This document shows, in pieces, positions 26,737-35,741 of a stretch of 47,050 nucleotides of DNA. This DNA is from Candidatus Dietzia intestinipullorum (GTDB lineage Bacteria; Actinomycetota; Actinomycetes; Mycobacteriales; Mycobacteriaceae): the NCBI GenBank assembly GCA_019119635.1, contig DWWP01000002.1:1-47050 (forward strand), given 5' to 3'. The notes under the pieces are model-generated. The model saw only the letters and a program-made list of their open reading frames with translations. It did no database searches and was not told the DNA's origin. A program made the translations under genes and the position numbers. Position 1 is the stretch's first letter. The number at the start of each line of letters is the position of its first letter.

Positions 26737-26987
26737 GAACTGGACACTACGTCGCTGGGGCGCCAGATTCCTGTCCCGATGCTGTGGAAAGCGAATGGAT
26801 CCGGTATGTGCAGGTCAACGAGCCGAAATCGGCGGAGAGATCCGTCACATTCGGCGAGGATTCCGGCCGGATCGCGCCGGAGAGGTCACTTTTCGGTCAC
26901 GACACGACGGTGGCGGACGAGCGCGTAGTATCCGGGTGTCCGGTGGGGGCCGGACGGCACGGGATCGTCGGGAGGACGGGGCCATAC

Positions 26988-28124
26988 ATGAGTGTGACGG
27001 GCACGGTCGGCGGCTGGTTCGGCCCGGGCGACGACGTCGGGCGCGCGTGGGATGAAGCCGAGGCGATCCTGCTGGCGTGTGACGACCTCGACGCGGTCAT
27101 GGAGACGATCCACGGTGCCGAGACCCCCGTCGAGGCCCGGCGCGCCCTCAAATGCGGCTTCGGGTTCACGGGACGGCAGGCGGCGCTGCTGCTGACGCTG
27201 CCGGTCCTGTCCTTCACCCGATCCGAGCGCGAGCGCATGCACGCGAGCCGTCGCGCCCGCATGGACCTGTTGGCGGACGTCACCGGCGCGATCCCCGTCG
27301 TGCGGGAGCCCACAGCGCCGGAGCCCGCGGAGCCTGATCCTGCAGCATCCGCGCCCGCGACGTCCGGCTGGACCACGTGGGAGGACGAGTTCGACGGCAC
27401 CCTGGACCGGATCCGGTCGGTGATGGACGAGCACTACGGCGTCGCCCCGACCTCCCCGCCGCCCCCCGCCACCCCGCCCGTGCCCGCCGCGCCTGTGGCC
27501 GCCTCCGGAGGCCGGGCGGGCCGCAGGTCGTCGGACCGGTCGGAGGAGGCGGGCGCCGTTCTCGACGAGCAGATCGGTGAGTTGTGCGATGCCATCGCCG
27601 AGTTGGTGGAGGTCGACGCCCCGGCGTCCCCGCTGCTCGACGATCCCCGGGAGTCGATGAGTCCGACGGGGCAGCTGCTGGACAGTTGCGGCCTCGACGA
27701 CTCGACGGGGGTGCGCACGTTCTTGTGGCACCTGCGTCGGACGGGGCTGGAGTCGGTGGAGGCGCTGCTGCCGTTCGCGGAGCCGCTGCCCGCCTCGCGT
27801 GGGTTCGACGTCCAGTCGGCCCGGTTCGAGGAGGCGATGGCTGCCGGTGGGCTCGGACCCGAGCCGGTCGGTGGGTCCACGTGGACGGGCCGACTCTGGC
27901 CGATCGCGGAGCGTCGCGGGTTCGGGTACGCGGTGCATTACCGCCCCGGTCCCGGGGCCGGGACGGTGTGGGCCTACGGCGGCGGTGAGCCGCTGCACCT
28001 GTTGTGGGATTCGGTGATCGACATGCTCGGTGAGCTGTATCGGGCGTTGACGGTCGGCGAGCCGTGCGACGCGGCCCTCGCTGCCGTGGTCGAGGGCCGG
28101 GTGGTGTGGACGAACCTCAGCTGA
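26988..28124 (+). CDS. Hypothetical protein with a GyrA tower-like helical segment
   Basis: 378 aa from ATG 26988 (MSVTGTVGGWFGPGDDVGRA); GGAGGACGGGG stands upstream. Residues 22-95 (AILLACDDLDAVMETIHGAE, then PVEARRALKCGFGFTGRQAA, then SFTRSERERM) follow, position by position, the end of the GyrA/ParC breakage-reunion domain, where the pattern is DxxIxxIRxS..P.eAk.aLm..f.ls..QA.aIL.m.L..LT.lEr. No catalytic tyrosine or other gyrase domain is present. A Pro/Ala-rich linker (about 105-185) and a C-terminal ~170-aa domain with Trp/Gly-rich strands (GRLWPIAERRGFGYAVHY, GTVWAYGGGEPLHLLW) follow; the latter vaguely recalls SMI1/KNR4 folds. Possible role in modulating type II topoisomerase is inference. 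The frame is open up to 26784, but the RBS favours 26988; a TAGTAT box is at 26926-26931. Confidence 0.7.
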   Translation: MSVTGTVGGWFGPGDDVGRAWDEAEAILLACDDLDAVMETIHGAETPVEARRALKCGFGFTGRQAALLLTLPVLSFTRSERERMHASRRARMDLLADVTGAIPVVREPTAPEPAEPDPAASAPATSGWTTWEDEFDGTLDRIRSVMDEHYGVAPTSPPPPATPPVPAAPVAASGGRAGRRSSDRSEEAGAVLDEQIGELCDAIAELVEVDAPASPLLDDPRESMSPTGQLLDSCGLDDSTGVRTFLWHLRRTGLESVEALLPFAEPLPASRGFDVQSARFEEAMAAGGLGPEPVGGSTWTGRLWPIAERRGFGYAVHYRPGPGAGTVWAYGGGEPLHLLWDSVIDMLGELYRALTVGEPCDAALAAVVEGRVVWTNLS

Positions 28125-28133
28125 GTCGGCCGC

Positions 28134-31100
28134 TCAGCCGAGGTCGCGGGCCACGATCGTCGCCCGCTCGCCGCGGCAGAACACGAGCTCGATCCGCGAG
28201 ACCTCCCGGCCGGTGGTCGAGCGGAGGAGGTCGGCGTAGGCGCACAGCTGGAGGAGGTGCTCGTCCACGGTGGCGGTGGTGACGCCGACGTCGGTCTTGT
28301 AGTCGATCACCGAGAGTGTCCCGTCGGGTTCGTCCACCACGAGGTCGACCACCCCGTCGACGGCGACGCCGGTGCCGTCGGCGGTCGTGAGGACGCCGGC
28401 CAGCGGGAGCTCGGCGCGGTGGGGCAGGCCGCCGGCCCGGAGCACGGGCGGCGAGGTGAGGGCTGTGCGGGCGACGGCCACCATCTCGGCGACGGCCCCG
28501 GGTTCGCGGGCGTCCGTGAGATCGCCGCCGAGCCCCAGCGCGGAGAGCTGCCCCGCCGCCCACCGGTCCCAGTCCTCGCCGGGGGCGCCGCCGCGGGCGG
28601 CGAGAGCGGCCAGGTTCGTGTGCTCGGCGAGGTGGTGCACGGCGGTCCCGACATCGGTGCCCGCGGCGACCGGGCGTGACCGCGGGAGCGGGGGAAGCTC
28701 ATCCTCCCGCGCCGGGTCCGGGGCGAATCGGTTCCTCAGGGCGGCGGCGAGCCGCGCGGGCAGCGCGTCAGTGGCCTCTGCCGAGTCGACCGGGGTGTCC
28801 TCGGGGTGGACGATGCGTGTCGCCGACCATCCGGCCTTCTCGCGGGAGCGGGCGGTGACCGCCTCGCTCCGTTCCTCCCAGTCGTGGGCGTCGGGGACGT
28901 CCACCGCCGGGGCCGCGGTGGCCTCGAGCAGGTCGGGACCGTAGTCGACGAGCGGCGGGGCGTCGGCGTCCTCCATGACGGAGCCGAGCAGGGAACCCCA
29001 GAGCTTCCTCGGGTCGTGGGGCTTGCTCTTCTTGCGGACGAACCCGTGCCCGGACACGGCGAGCCGGGTCTCGGCCCGGGTCGTGGCGACGTAGAGCAGG
29101 CGGATCCGTTCGGCGTGCGCGTGCTCCTTCTCGCGGTCCGCCGCCGCCTCGAACGCGGGGTCCCGGACCGATTTCGACAACGAGACGGCAGGGGCGGGGG
29201 CGTCGCCGGAGTCGGTCCACAGCAGCTTGTCGTCGCTGTTGGGCCACCCGCGGCTCATCCCGGCCAGGACGACCATGGGGTACTCGAGTCCCTTGGAGGC
29301 GTGGATGGTGGTGATCCGCACGGCGTCGACCCCGATCTCGGGGATCGCGGCTTCGGGCACGCGGGCGTCCTCGGCCGTGAGGGACAGGGCCCAGTCGGCG
29401 TAGTCGCGCAGGTCGGCGCGGGCGGGGTCGTCGGCGGACTCCTCCCACTGCCAGGCGTGCTCGGTGACAAAGCGGATGCGGCGCCACAGGTCGCGGCGGC
29501 GCGGTGACTCGGCGACGGACTCGAAGACCATACGGTCCGCCACCAGGTGTTCGAGGAGTTCGCCGGGCCTGCGGGTCCGGCGGGACAGCGTGGCGAGGTA
29601 GCGCAGTCCCTCGGCGACCGGGGACTCCTCGAGGCCGTCGGGCGCGGGGGCCGCGGGCGCCCAGCTGCCGCCGGCAGCACGCCAGCGGAGCAGGTCGTCG
29701 TCGCCGCACCCGAACAGTGGGGAGCGGAGCGCCCCGACGAGCGAGGCCTCGTCGGCGCTGGTGGCGACAGCGCGGACGGCGAGCAGGAGTTCCCGGATCT
29801 CGGGGGTGCCGTAGACGATCGACGACGCCTCGGCCCGGTAGTCGATCCCGGCGTGCTCGAGGCAGGTCTCCAGCATGCGGAGGGATCCGCGAGAGGGGAG
29901 GAGGATCGCGATGTCGCCGAGGGCGAGAGGGGTCTGCTCCCCGTTCTTGGACTCGTGGGTCCAGCCTTCCCGGATCGCCGTGGCGATGACGCGGGCGACG
30001 TCGGCGGCCTCGGTCCAGTGGCGTTGCTGGTCCTCCGTCGCGTCGGGGGGACAGTGCTCGGGCGCCCGGTCGATCTCGCTGCGGAACACGAAGGGCGGCG
30101 GCCCGTGAACCGGGTCGTGCGGCGGGCGGTCCGGGGCGGCGACGAGATCGCGGTATTCGGGTTGGACGCCGTCGGAGCCGATCAGGACCTCGGAGAAGAC
30201 GGAGTTGACCCAGTCGAGCACGGCGCGTGAGCACCGGAAGTTGGTGCTCAGGCGTTCGATCTCGACCCCGGCGCCGTCGCGGCCGGTCCGGGCGCGCAGG
30301 TAGGTGGAGATGTCGGCGCGACGGAATCGGTAGATGGACTGTTTGGGGTCGCCGACCGTGAAGAGTCGTCCGGCCTCCGGGCGGGCGCCTGCCCCGGCGG
30401 GCAGGTCGGGATCGGAGGTGAGGAGTTCGGCCAGGTCGAGCTGGATGGGGTCGGTGTCCTGGAACTCGTCGATGAGGATCCGGGTGTAGCGCTCGCGGAC
30501 GCGGCGGCGGACGGCGTCGTCCTGCAGGAGCCGGCGGGCGAGCACGAGTTGGTCGTGGAACTGCAGGGTGCCGTGGCGGCGCCGCTCGGCGGCGTGGGCG
30601 CGGACCACCGGCGTGAGTCCGGAGATGACCACGGCGAGTCGCGGCGCCCAGTGCTCGGCGAGGGCGGCCGTGCAGTGGGCGGCGAGTTCCCGGATCTCGG
30701 CTTTGATGGTCTCGACCGTCTCCTTGCCACCCCAGGCGTCGCCCCTGCCCCCGCGGCCTGCGGTCCGGGGCGCGCCGAGCAGCTCTGCCCACGTGGGTGT
30801 CGCGCCGGGGTCCTCGAGCGAGGCGGTCAGCTGCTCGAGCCAGGCCTCGTGCTCGCCGAGCGTGGCGTACAGCTTGTCCGTCTCGTCCCGGCACTGGTCG
30901 CGCCATGCGACGATCCCGCCGACGTGCGCGATGACCTCGGACAGATCCGGTGCCGGGGGCAGGTCGACGGCGCCGGGGTCGGGGGTGTCACCGGCGTCGT
31001 CGGGTAGGCGGTCCCAGTCCCGGTGCAGCGCGAGGACGACCTCACGGAACGCGGTGGTGCTGACGCCGCCGTCGAGCAGATCGTCGACGGCCCGGGCGAG

Positions 31101-31598
31101 TGAGCCGCCCAGGGCGTCCTCGCGTCCCGGGCCGAAGAGTCGCGCGGCGCAGTCCTGCCACAGTTCCTCCACCGCGGCGTGCTCGGCGGTGTCCTGCTGC
31201 GCGGTGACGCGGGGCGGGATGCCGGCCTCGAGCGGGTTCTCGGAGAGGAGCCGGAGCGCGAACGAGTGCAACGTGCCGATCGCGGCGGTGTCGAGGCCGG
31301 TGAGTGCGGCGTCGGCGTGGGGATCGCCCTGGTCTCGGGCGTCCACGAGGAACACCCGCAGCCTGTCGCGCAGTTCGGCGGCCGCCTTCTCGGTGAAGGT
31401 GATGGCGGCGATCTGCTCGATGGGCACCCGGTTGGTGAGCAGGAGCGCGCCGAGGCGCCGGACGAGGGCGTAGGTCTTGCCGGTCCCGGCGCCGGCTTCG
31501 ACGAAGAGGGTCGCCGCGGTGTCCGATTCGACGCGGTCGCGGGCGGGCTGGTCGGCCAGCGGTGTGCGGGCGGGCTGGGCGGAGGGTTGGGTGGTCAC
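28134..31598 (-). CDS. AddA/RecB-like helicase-nuclease
   Basis: 1154 aa from GTG 31598. UvrD-type SF1A helicase with C-terminal PD-(D/E)XK nuclease. Walker A is FVEAGAGTGKTYALV (about 33-47), motif II ILIDEFQDTDPIQ, then GDPKQSIYRFRRADI, TTIHASKGLEYPMVVLAG and LLYVATTRAE (motifs V-VI). The nuclease core is VDGVVDLVVDEPDG then SVIDYKTD. Such enzymes resect double-strand breaks with a partner subunit. GTGA overlap with the upstream AddB-like gene means one coupled operon. The motor is intact here and degenerate in the partner. Gene stop is 9 bp from the convergent GyrA-like gene. Confidence 0.9.
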   Translation of the reverse strand: MTTQPSAQPARTPLADQPARDRVESDTAATLFVEAGAGTGKTYALVRRLGALLLTNRVPIEQIAAITFTEKAAAELRDRLRVFLVDARDQGDPHADAALTGLDTAAIGTLHSFALRLLSENPLEAGIPPRVTAQQDTAEHAAVEELWQDCAARLFGPGREDALGGSLARAVDDLLDGGVSTTAFREVVLALHRDWDRLPDDAGDTPDPGAVDLPPAPDLSEVIAHVGGIVAWRDQCRDETDKLYATLGEHEAWLEQLTASLEDPGATPTWAELLGAPRTAGRGGRGDAWGGKETVETIKAEIRELAAHCTAALAEHWAPRLAVVISGLTPVVRAHAAERRRHGTLQFHDQLVLARRLLQDDAVRRRVRERYTRILIDEFQDTDPIQLDLAELLTSDPDLPAGAGARPEAGRLFTVGDPKQSIYRFRRADISTYLRARTGRDGAGVEIERLSTNFRCSRAVLDWVNSVFSEVLIGSDGVQPEYRDLVAAPDRPPHDPVHGPPPFVFRSEIDRAPEHCPPDATEDQQRHWTEAADVARVIATAIREGWTHESKNGEQTPLALGDIAILLPSRGSLRMLETCLEHAGIDYRAEASSIVYGTPEIRELLLAVRAVATSADEASLVGALRSPLFGCGDDDLLRWRAAGGSWAPAAPAPDGLEESPVAEGLRYLATLSRRTRRPGELLEHLVADRMVFESVAESPRRRDLWRRIRFVTEHAWQWEESADDPARADLRDYADWALSLTAEDARVPEAAIPEIGVDAVRITTIHASKGLEYPMVVLAGMSRGWPNSDDKLLWTDSGDAPAPAVSLSKSVRDPAFEAAADREKEHAHAERIRLLYVATTRAETRLAVSGHGFVRKKSKPHDPRKLWGSLLGSVMEDADAPPLVDYGPDLLEATAAPAVDVPDAHDWEERSEAVTARSREKAGWSATRIVHPEDTPVDSAEATDALPARLAAALRNRFAPDPAREDELPPLPRSRPVAAGTDVGTAVHHLAEHTNLAALAARGGAPGEDWDRWAAGQLSALGLGGDLTDAREPGAVAEMVAVARTALTSPPVLRAGGLPHRAELPLAGVLTTADGTGVAVDGVVDLVVDEPDGTLSVIDYKTDVGVTTATVDEHLLQLCAYADLLRSTTGREVSRIELVFCRGERATIVARDLG

Positions 31599-34504
31599 GC
31601 GTCGCGCTCCGTTCCGGTCTCGTCCCGGGCGGCGTCGGCAACGATGCCGGCGAATGCGGGATGTGAGGCGAAGGGCTCCTGCCGGGACAACTGCTCCCAG
31701 GCGCGGTCGAGGTCGCCGCCGCCGAGGATGTCCGCCAGGTCGCGGGCGGATCCGCGCCCGCCCTTGAGTGGGAACCACCCCTTCTCGATGGCGTCGACCA
31801 GGGCCCCGACGTCGGCGCGTACGGCGTCCATCAGTGCGTCGTCGATGGTGAGGGAGACCTGGTCGAACTCGCCGCGTTCGGTGCAGTACCAGTAGCGGAC
31901 CTCACTGACGGGCAGGTCGTGACCGGTGGCCGCGGCGACGGCGTAGAGCGGGAGCTGGAACCGGGTGCCCGCCAACGTGGGGTCGTCCTGCCTCGGGCGG
32001 TCGTCTTTCGCCGGGGCCTTACCGGTCTTGTAGTCGGTGACGCGCTGCGTGCCATCGCGCCGGTCTACCCGGTCGATCGAGCCGGCCAGCAGTACGGTGC
32101 GTGTCCCGGTGGTGGTGGGGACGTCGAACGGCACCTCGGCGTGACCGAAGCGGTGCTCGGTGGCGGTGGGACGCCATCCCTGGTCGGCGTCTGCGGCGTC
32201 CTCGTCGAACCAGCGGGTGAGTTCGGCCGCGAGCAGGTCCTCGCGCCGGCGCCACAGGGATTCCACCAGGCCCGGGGCGTCGTCGACGGCTACGGCGCAC
32301 TCCTCGCGCAGGATGCGTTCCAGGCGGTCGCGGTCGGGTGCACCGCCGTCGGTGATGCGCTCGGAGACGTACCGCTCGAGGATCGAGTGCACGAGCTCGC
32401 CGTAGTCGCGCAGGTCCATCTCGATCTCTGCCGCGGGCTCGTCCAGGGGCCGCACCCGCAGGACCGTGGCGAGGAAGAACAGGTACGGACTCTGTGCCCA
32501 GTCCTCGAGCCGGGTGGGCGAGAGGGGGCCGTCGAGCACGCTCAGGTGCTCACGGGCCGAGGAGACGTCCCCGGTGAACCTCGAGAACCTCCCGATGCGG
32601 CGGTCCCTGCGCATCGCGTGGCCGCGGCGGAGGGACTCGGGGAACGACCCCGGGGCGGCGGCCCAGCCGTGCGAGGCCAGCGCGCGGAGCCGCAGCTCCG
32701 CCGCGGTGGCGGGGTCGTGCCCGAGGATCGACGGCGGGGTGAGGACGCCCTCGACGAACGACGGCACGGCGGTGACGTGCGCACAGCCCGCCACGTCCTC
32801 CTGCCAGCGGGTGGCGTGGACGGGGGTGCCGGTGAGGGCCGCGAGTGTCGGCAGGAGCCACCGGGACGGGATGCGGTCCCCGCCGCCGCGCATGGACCCG
32901 CGGGGAAAGGAGCACAGGCGGTGCGTGCCGCCCGCGGCCAGCGCGAGTTGGAGGACGCGGTAGCGCTCGTCGAGCTGCTCGGCCGTCGGGAGGTCGACCG
33001 CGCCCTCGGGCAGGAGCGGGTCCGGTCGGTGGAGGACCGGGAGCAGACCTTCGGCCATACCCACGACGCAGACCGTGTCGAGGTCCCGCCCCGCCGCGTC
33101 GTCGACGGGGCCGAGCGTCACCCCGACGCCCTCCTCGCCGACCCGGTCGCCGATCGAGTCCAGGCGCGTGGCGACGGCGCCGGCGACCCGGTCCCGCGTG
33201 ATCGTGGGCGAGACCAGCTGCAGGTCCGCCAGTGAGCGCACTGCGGCCTCGACGCCCGCGCGGTCGAGACCCGGGCGCAGGAGCGTGCCCACCAGGGACG
33301 TCAACGCCTCGGACACGCCGGTCCAGCTCCGGGCGCCCTCGACGGAGGCGAGCAGCTCTCGGACCCGACCGATGAGGGCGCGCAGTGCGTCCGCGGCCGC
33401 ACGCTCCGCCTCGGACAGGCCGGATTCCGGATCCGCGGCGGCCCGGGCGAGGTGTTCCCAGTCGTCGCCGCCCAGGATCGGCACGCGCGTCCGGGTGAGC
33501 AGTTCGAGGCGACGAGAGGAGACCGGCCGGCCGTCCCGGTCGACCACCGCGAGGGCGCCGTCGGCGATGATCGACAACAGGTCGGCCCGAGGAAGTGTCC
33601 CCGGGTCGACGCGGAGCAGCCGGACGAGCGTGCGGCCCGCCGGAGTCCGGCCCAGTGAGGTGGTGGACGGGCCGTTGACGGTGATCCCCGCCTCGGCGAA
33701 CGCCCGCAGGAGGAGCCGCAGGTACGGGTCCGGTGACGGGTAGTAGACGCCGATCCGGTGCCCCGGGGTCCCCTCGGCGAGCCGGGAGCGGACGAACCGG
33801 ACGACGGCCCGGACCTCGTCGTCGGAATCGGAGGCGTGCAGCACGTGCGTACCCGTCACGGCGCCGGGGCCGCCGGGGTCGCCGGCGGAGGCGAGGTGCT
33901 CGGATCCCGAACCGGGGACGGTGGTGACCCCGCGGGCCTCCAGGGCCGTGCGCAGGCGCCGCTCGTCCTGTGTTCCCCGCAGTGGCGCGGCCAGGATGAC
34001 CTGCCCGAGCCGGTCGAGGTGCGCCACCGCGACCTCCACGGCCTCGACCCGGGGGTAGTACGCGGAGCCGGTGGTCTCGTGTGCGCGTGTGGACAGTCGC
34101 AGCACCTCGCTGTGGAGCGGGGTCTGCGCGGCGACTGCACCCGCGTCGACCGTCCCGAGCCGCAGGCAGGCCTGCGCGACGGCCTGCGCCGTGACGGGCT
34201 GGTCCGCGACGGCCGCGAGACGCCCGGGGTCGGCGTCGAGGACCTGCTCCACAGCCGCCGCGAGCAGGGGGAACGGAAGCGGGGCCCGGGGCGCGAGTGC
34301 CGGCCCCGAGAGCTCGGTGATCACCTGCTGGGCCGTCCGGACCGCGACGCCTGCGGCCCCTCCGTCAAGCGCCAGGGCGCGGACCAGGTCGCGCGCGGCC
34401 CCGAACGAGGGCACCAGCACCGTGATGCGGGTCAGGGGGCCCTCGCCGCGGAGCCCGCGCACACGGTTGACGATCGCAGCGGTGGGGGCCTGGTTTTCGG
34501 TCAC
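31595..34504 (-). CDS. AddB-like PD-(D/E)XK nuclease subunit without Walker A
   Basis: 969 aa from GTG 34504 (VTENQAPTAAIVNRVRGLRG); GTG 34522 is an alternative and neither has an ideal ribosome site. The N-terminal part (TRITVLVPSFGAARDLVRAL ... RTAQQVITELSG) looks like the helicase fold of AddB but has no GxGKT loop, so it is probably non-motor. The C-terminal nuclease is RecB-type: PLSPTRLEDWAQSPYLFFLA, ELVHSILERYV, AGSIDRVDRRDGTQRVTDYK + TGKA, with catalytic Asp and DYK. In Fe-S AddB proteins the Gln is followed by Cys-Pro; here it is Ser-Pro and no distal CxxC triad appears, so the iron-sulfur staple is absent. Partner of the AddA-like gene (4-bp overlap). Confidence 0.82.
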   Translation of the reverse strand: MTENQAPTAAIVNRVRGLRGEGPLTRITVLVPSFGAARDLVRALALDGGAAGVAVRTAQQVITELSGPALAPRAPLPFPLLAAAVEQVLDADPGRLAAVADQPVTAQAVAQACLRLGTVDAGAVAAQTPLHSEVLRLSTRAHETTGSAYYPRVEAVEVAVAHLDRLGQVILAAPLRGTQDERRLRTALEARGVTTVPGSGSEHLASAGDPGGPGAVTGTHVLHASDSDDEVRAVVRFVRSRLAEGTPGHRIGVYYPSPDPYLRLLLRAFAEAGITVNGPSTTSLGRTPAGRTLVRLLRVDPGTLPRADLLSIIADGALAVVDRDGRPVSSRRLELLTRTRVPILGGDDWEHLARAAADPESGLSEAERAAADALRALIGRVRELLASVEGARSWTGVSEALTSLVGTLLRPGLDRAGVEAAVRSLADLQLVSPTITRDRVAGAVATRLDSIGDRVGEEGVGVTLGPVDDAAGRDLDTVCVVGMAEGLLPVLHRPDPLLPEGAVDLPTAEQLDERYRVLQLALAAGGTHRLCSFPRGSMRGGGDRIPSRWLLPTLAALTGTPVHATRWQEDVAGCAHVTAVPSFVEGVLTPPSILGHDPATAAELRLRALASHGWAAAPGSFPESLRRGHAMRRDRRIGRFSRFTGDVSSAREHLSVLDGPLSPTRLEDWAQSPYLFFLATVLRVRPLDEPAAEIEMDLRDYGELVHSILERYVSERITDGGAPDRDRLERILREECAVAVDDAPGLVESLWRRREDLLAAELTRWFDEDAADADQGWRPTATEHRFGHAEVPFDVPTTTGTRTVLLAGSIDRVDRRDGTQRVTDYKTGKAPAKDDRPRQDDPTLAGTRFQLPLYAVAAATGHDLPVSEVRYWYCTERGEFDQVSLTIDDALMDAVRADVGALVDAIEKGWFPLKGGRGSARDLADILGGGDLDRAWEQLSRQEPFASHPAFAGIVADAARDETGTERDA

Positions 34505-34643
34505 GTCGCCATGGTGCCTCACCGGTACGACACGTCGGTGTCGACGACGATAACGGTCGGACGCTGTCGGGGTGACCTGCTAGGTTTCGATCAGATCGGC
34601 CGATCCGGAGCCGCGTCTGGAAGTGTGACCAGGGAGACTGACG

Positions 34644-35333
34644 ATGACGTACGGCACGGGCGGTGGCTACGGCGGGGGCTCAGGCGGCCCGTACCAGCAG
34701 TGGTCGCCGCACGGCTATGACACCGGGCCCGAGCAGCGCGGTGGCGTCTCGGCCGGCCTCATCGTCCTGATCGCGCTGCTCACGGTGGTGGTGCTCGCGC
34801 TCCTCGGCGTGGTCGCCTATCTGTTCCTGCGCCCGGGCGGCGTCAGCGGCACCCCGGACGAGCAGGCGGTGGCGGCCTCGTCGTCGTCCTCCACACCCCC
34901 GGCACCGTCGACGTCCCGGGAGCCGGTCACCGAGACCGCCTACACGACCCCACCGGAGCAGGAGACGGTGACGGTCACCCGTCCCGCTGAGCGCCCGCCG
35001 AACCCGGGCACGGCGTATCCGGCGGGAGCCGATCGTTCGGGGTGGACCTCCAATACCCAGTCCCGGTGCAATGCCGGCGATCCGGCCGCCATGATCGGCC
35101 GGACCTCCCAGGCGTCGTTCTCCATCTGCGTCAACCCGGACAACGGCCGCTACTACTACCGCGGTTCGGCGAGCGGATCGGGTGTCGAGGTGGACGACCC
35201 CGTGGTCTCCGGCGCCAGCGCGACCGTGACCAACAACAACGTCGTCTACTCGATCAGCTCCGGGGGCATGGTGATCTACGAGAACGGCGAGGTGATCTCC
35301 AGTCAGGCGATGGTCGACTTCTGGGTGGGCTGA
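34644..35333 (+). CDS. Membrane-anchored protein with STPK-sensor-like C-terminus
   Basis: 229 aa. Gly/Tyr-rich cytosolic N-terminus (about 1-33), one TM helix at about 38-63 (LIVLIALLTVVVLALLGVVA), a Ser/Thr/Pro-rich extracellular linker and a C-terminal beta-rich domain with two Cys (SRCNAGDPA, SICVNPDNGRYYYRG). The C-terminal part resembles the extracytoplasmic domain found at the end of some actinobacterial Ser/Thr kinases, but no kinase is present. GGGAG is well spaced before the ATG. It is divergent from the addB-like gene. Confidence 0.75.
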   Translation: MTYGTGGGYGGGSGGPYQQWSPHGYDTGPEQRGGVSAGLIVLIALLTVVVLALLGVVAYLFLRPGGVSGTPDEQAVAASSSSSTPPAPSTSREPVTETAYTTPPEQETVTVTRPAERPPNPGTAYPAGADRSGWTSNTQSRCNAGDPAAMIGRTSQASFSICVNPDNGRYYYRGSASGSGVEVDDPVVSGASATVTNNNVVYSISSGGMVIYENGEVISSQAMVDFWVG

Positions 35334-35428
35334 TCGGCTGAGCGGGTGTGTCGTCGTGTGGAACCGCTCGGGAGGGTCGCGCCGTCGTAGGGGGTGACGG
35401 AGTGAGATGACGACGACGAGGTGAACCC

Positions 35429-35737
35429 ATGCCCGACGGGACGATCAGTGCGGACGCGGAGAAGATCGCGAGCGCCGTCGCGGTGTTCCGCGGTGCCGGG
35501 GAGGGGGCGGCGGGCGTGTCGTTGCCGCATGTCGCAGCCAATGTCGGAGCGGCGCTCCCGGGCGGATCGGCGATAGAGCAGGCGCTGGATCGGGCGTGCG
35601 GAGCGGCGGCGGTGTGTGCGGCGCGGAGTTCGGGGCGGCTCGTCGGCCTGGCGGACTTCGCGGCGCAGGCGCACCGATACCTCGAGGCGGAGGACGAGGA
35701 CTTCGCCGCGCTACTCGGGGCGGTAGCAGGCCCGTGA
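35429..35737 (+). CDS. EspC-like / type VII secretion target protein
   Basis: 102 aa. All-alpha small protein ending HRYLEAEDEDFAALLGAVAG, matching the DUF2580/EspC pattern in which a Y-x3-E/D-x2 motif precedes the final helix. Such proteins are secreted by ESX systems or pair with larger WXG proteins. Two Cys (DRACGAAAVCAA) are unusual for the family. GAGGTG precedes the ATG. The gene faces the alcohol dehydrogenase at only 4 bp. A WXG100-like larger protein lies 1.2 kb away (36982), so the two may belong to one locus. No secretion machinery is in the window. Confidence 0.62.
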   Translation: MPDGTISADAEKIASAVAVFRGAGEGAAGVSLPHVAANVGAALPGGSAIEQALDRACGAAAVCAARSSGRLVGLADFAAQAHRYLEAEDEDFAALLGAVAGP

Positions 35738-35741
35738 GCCG

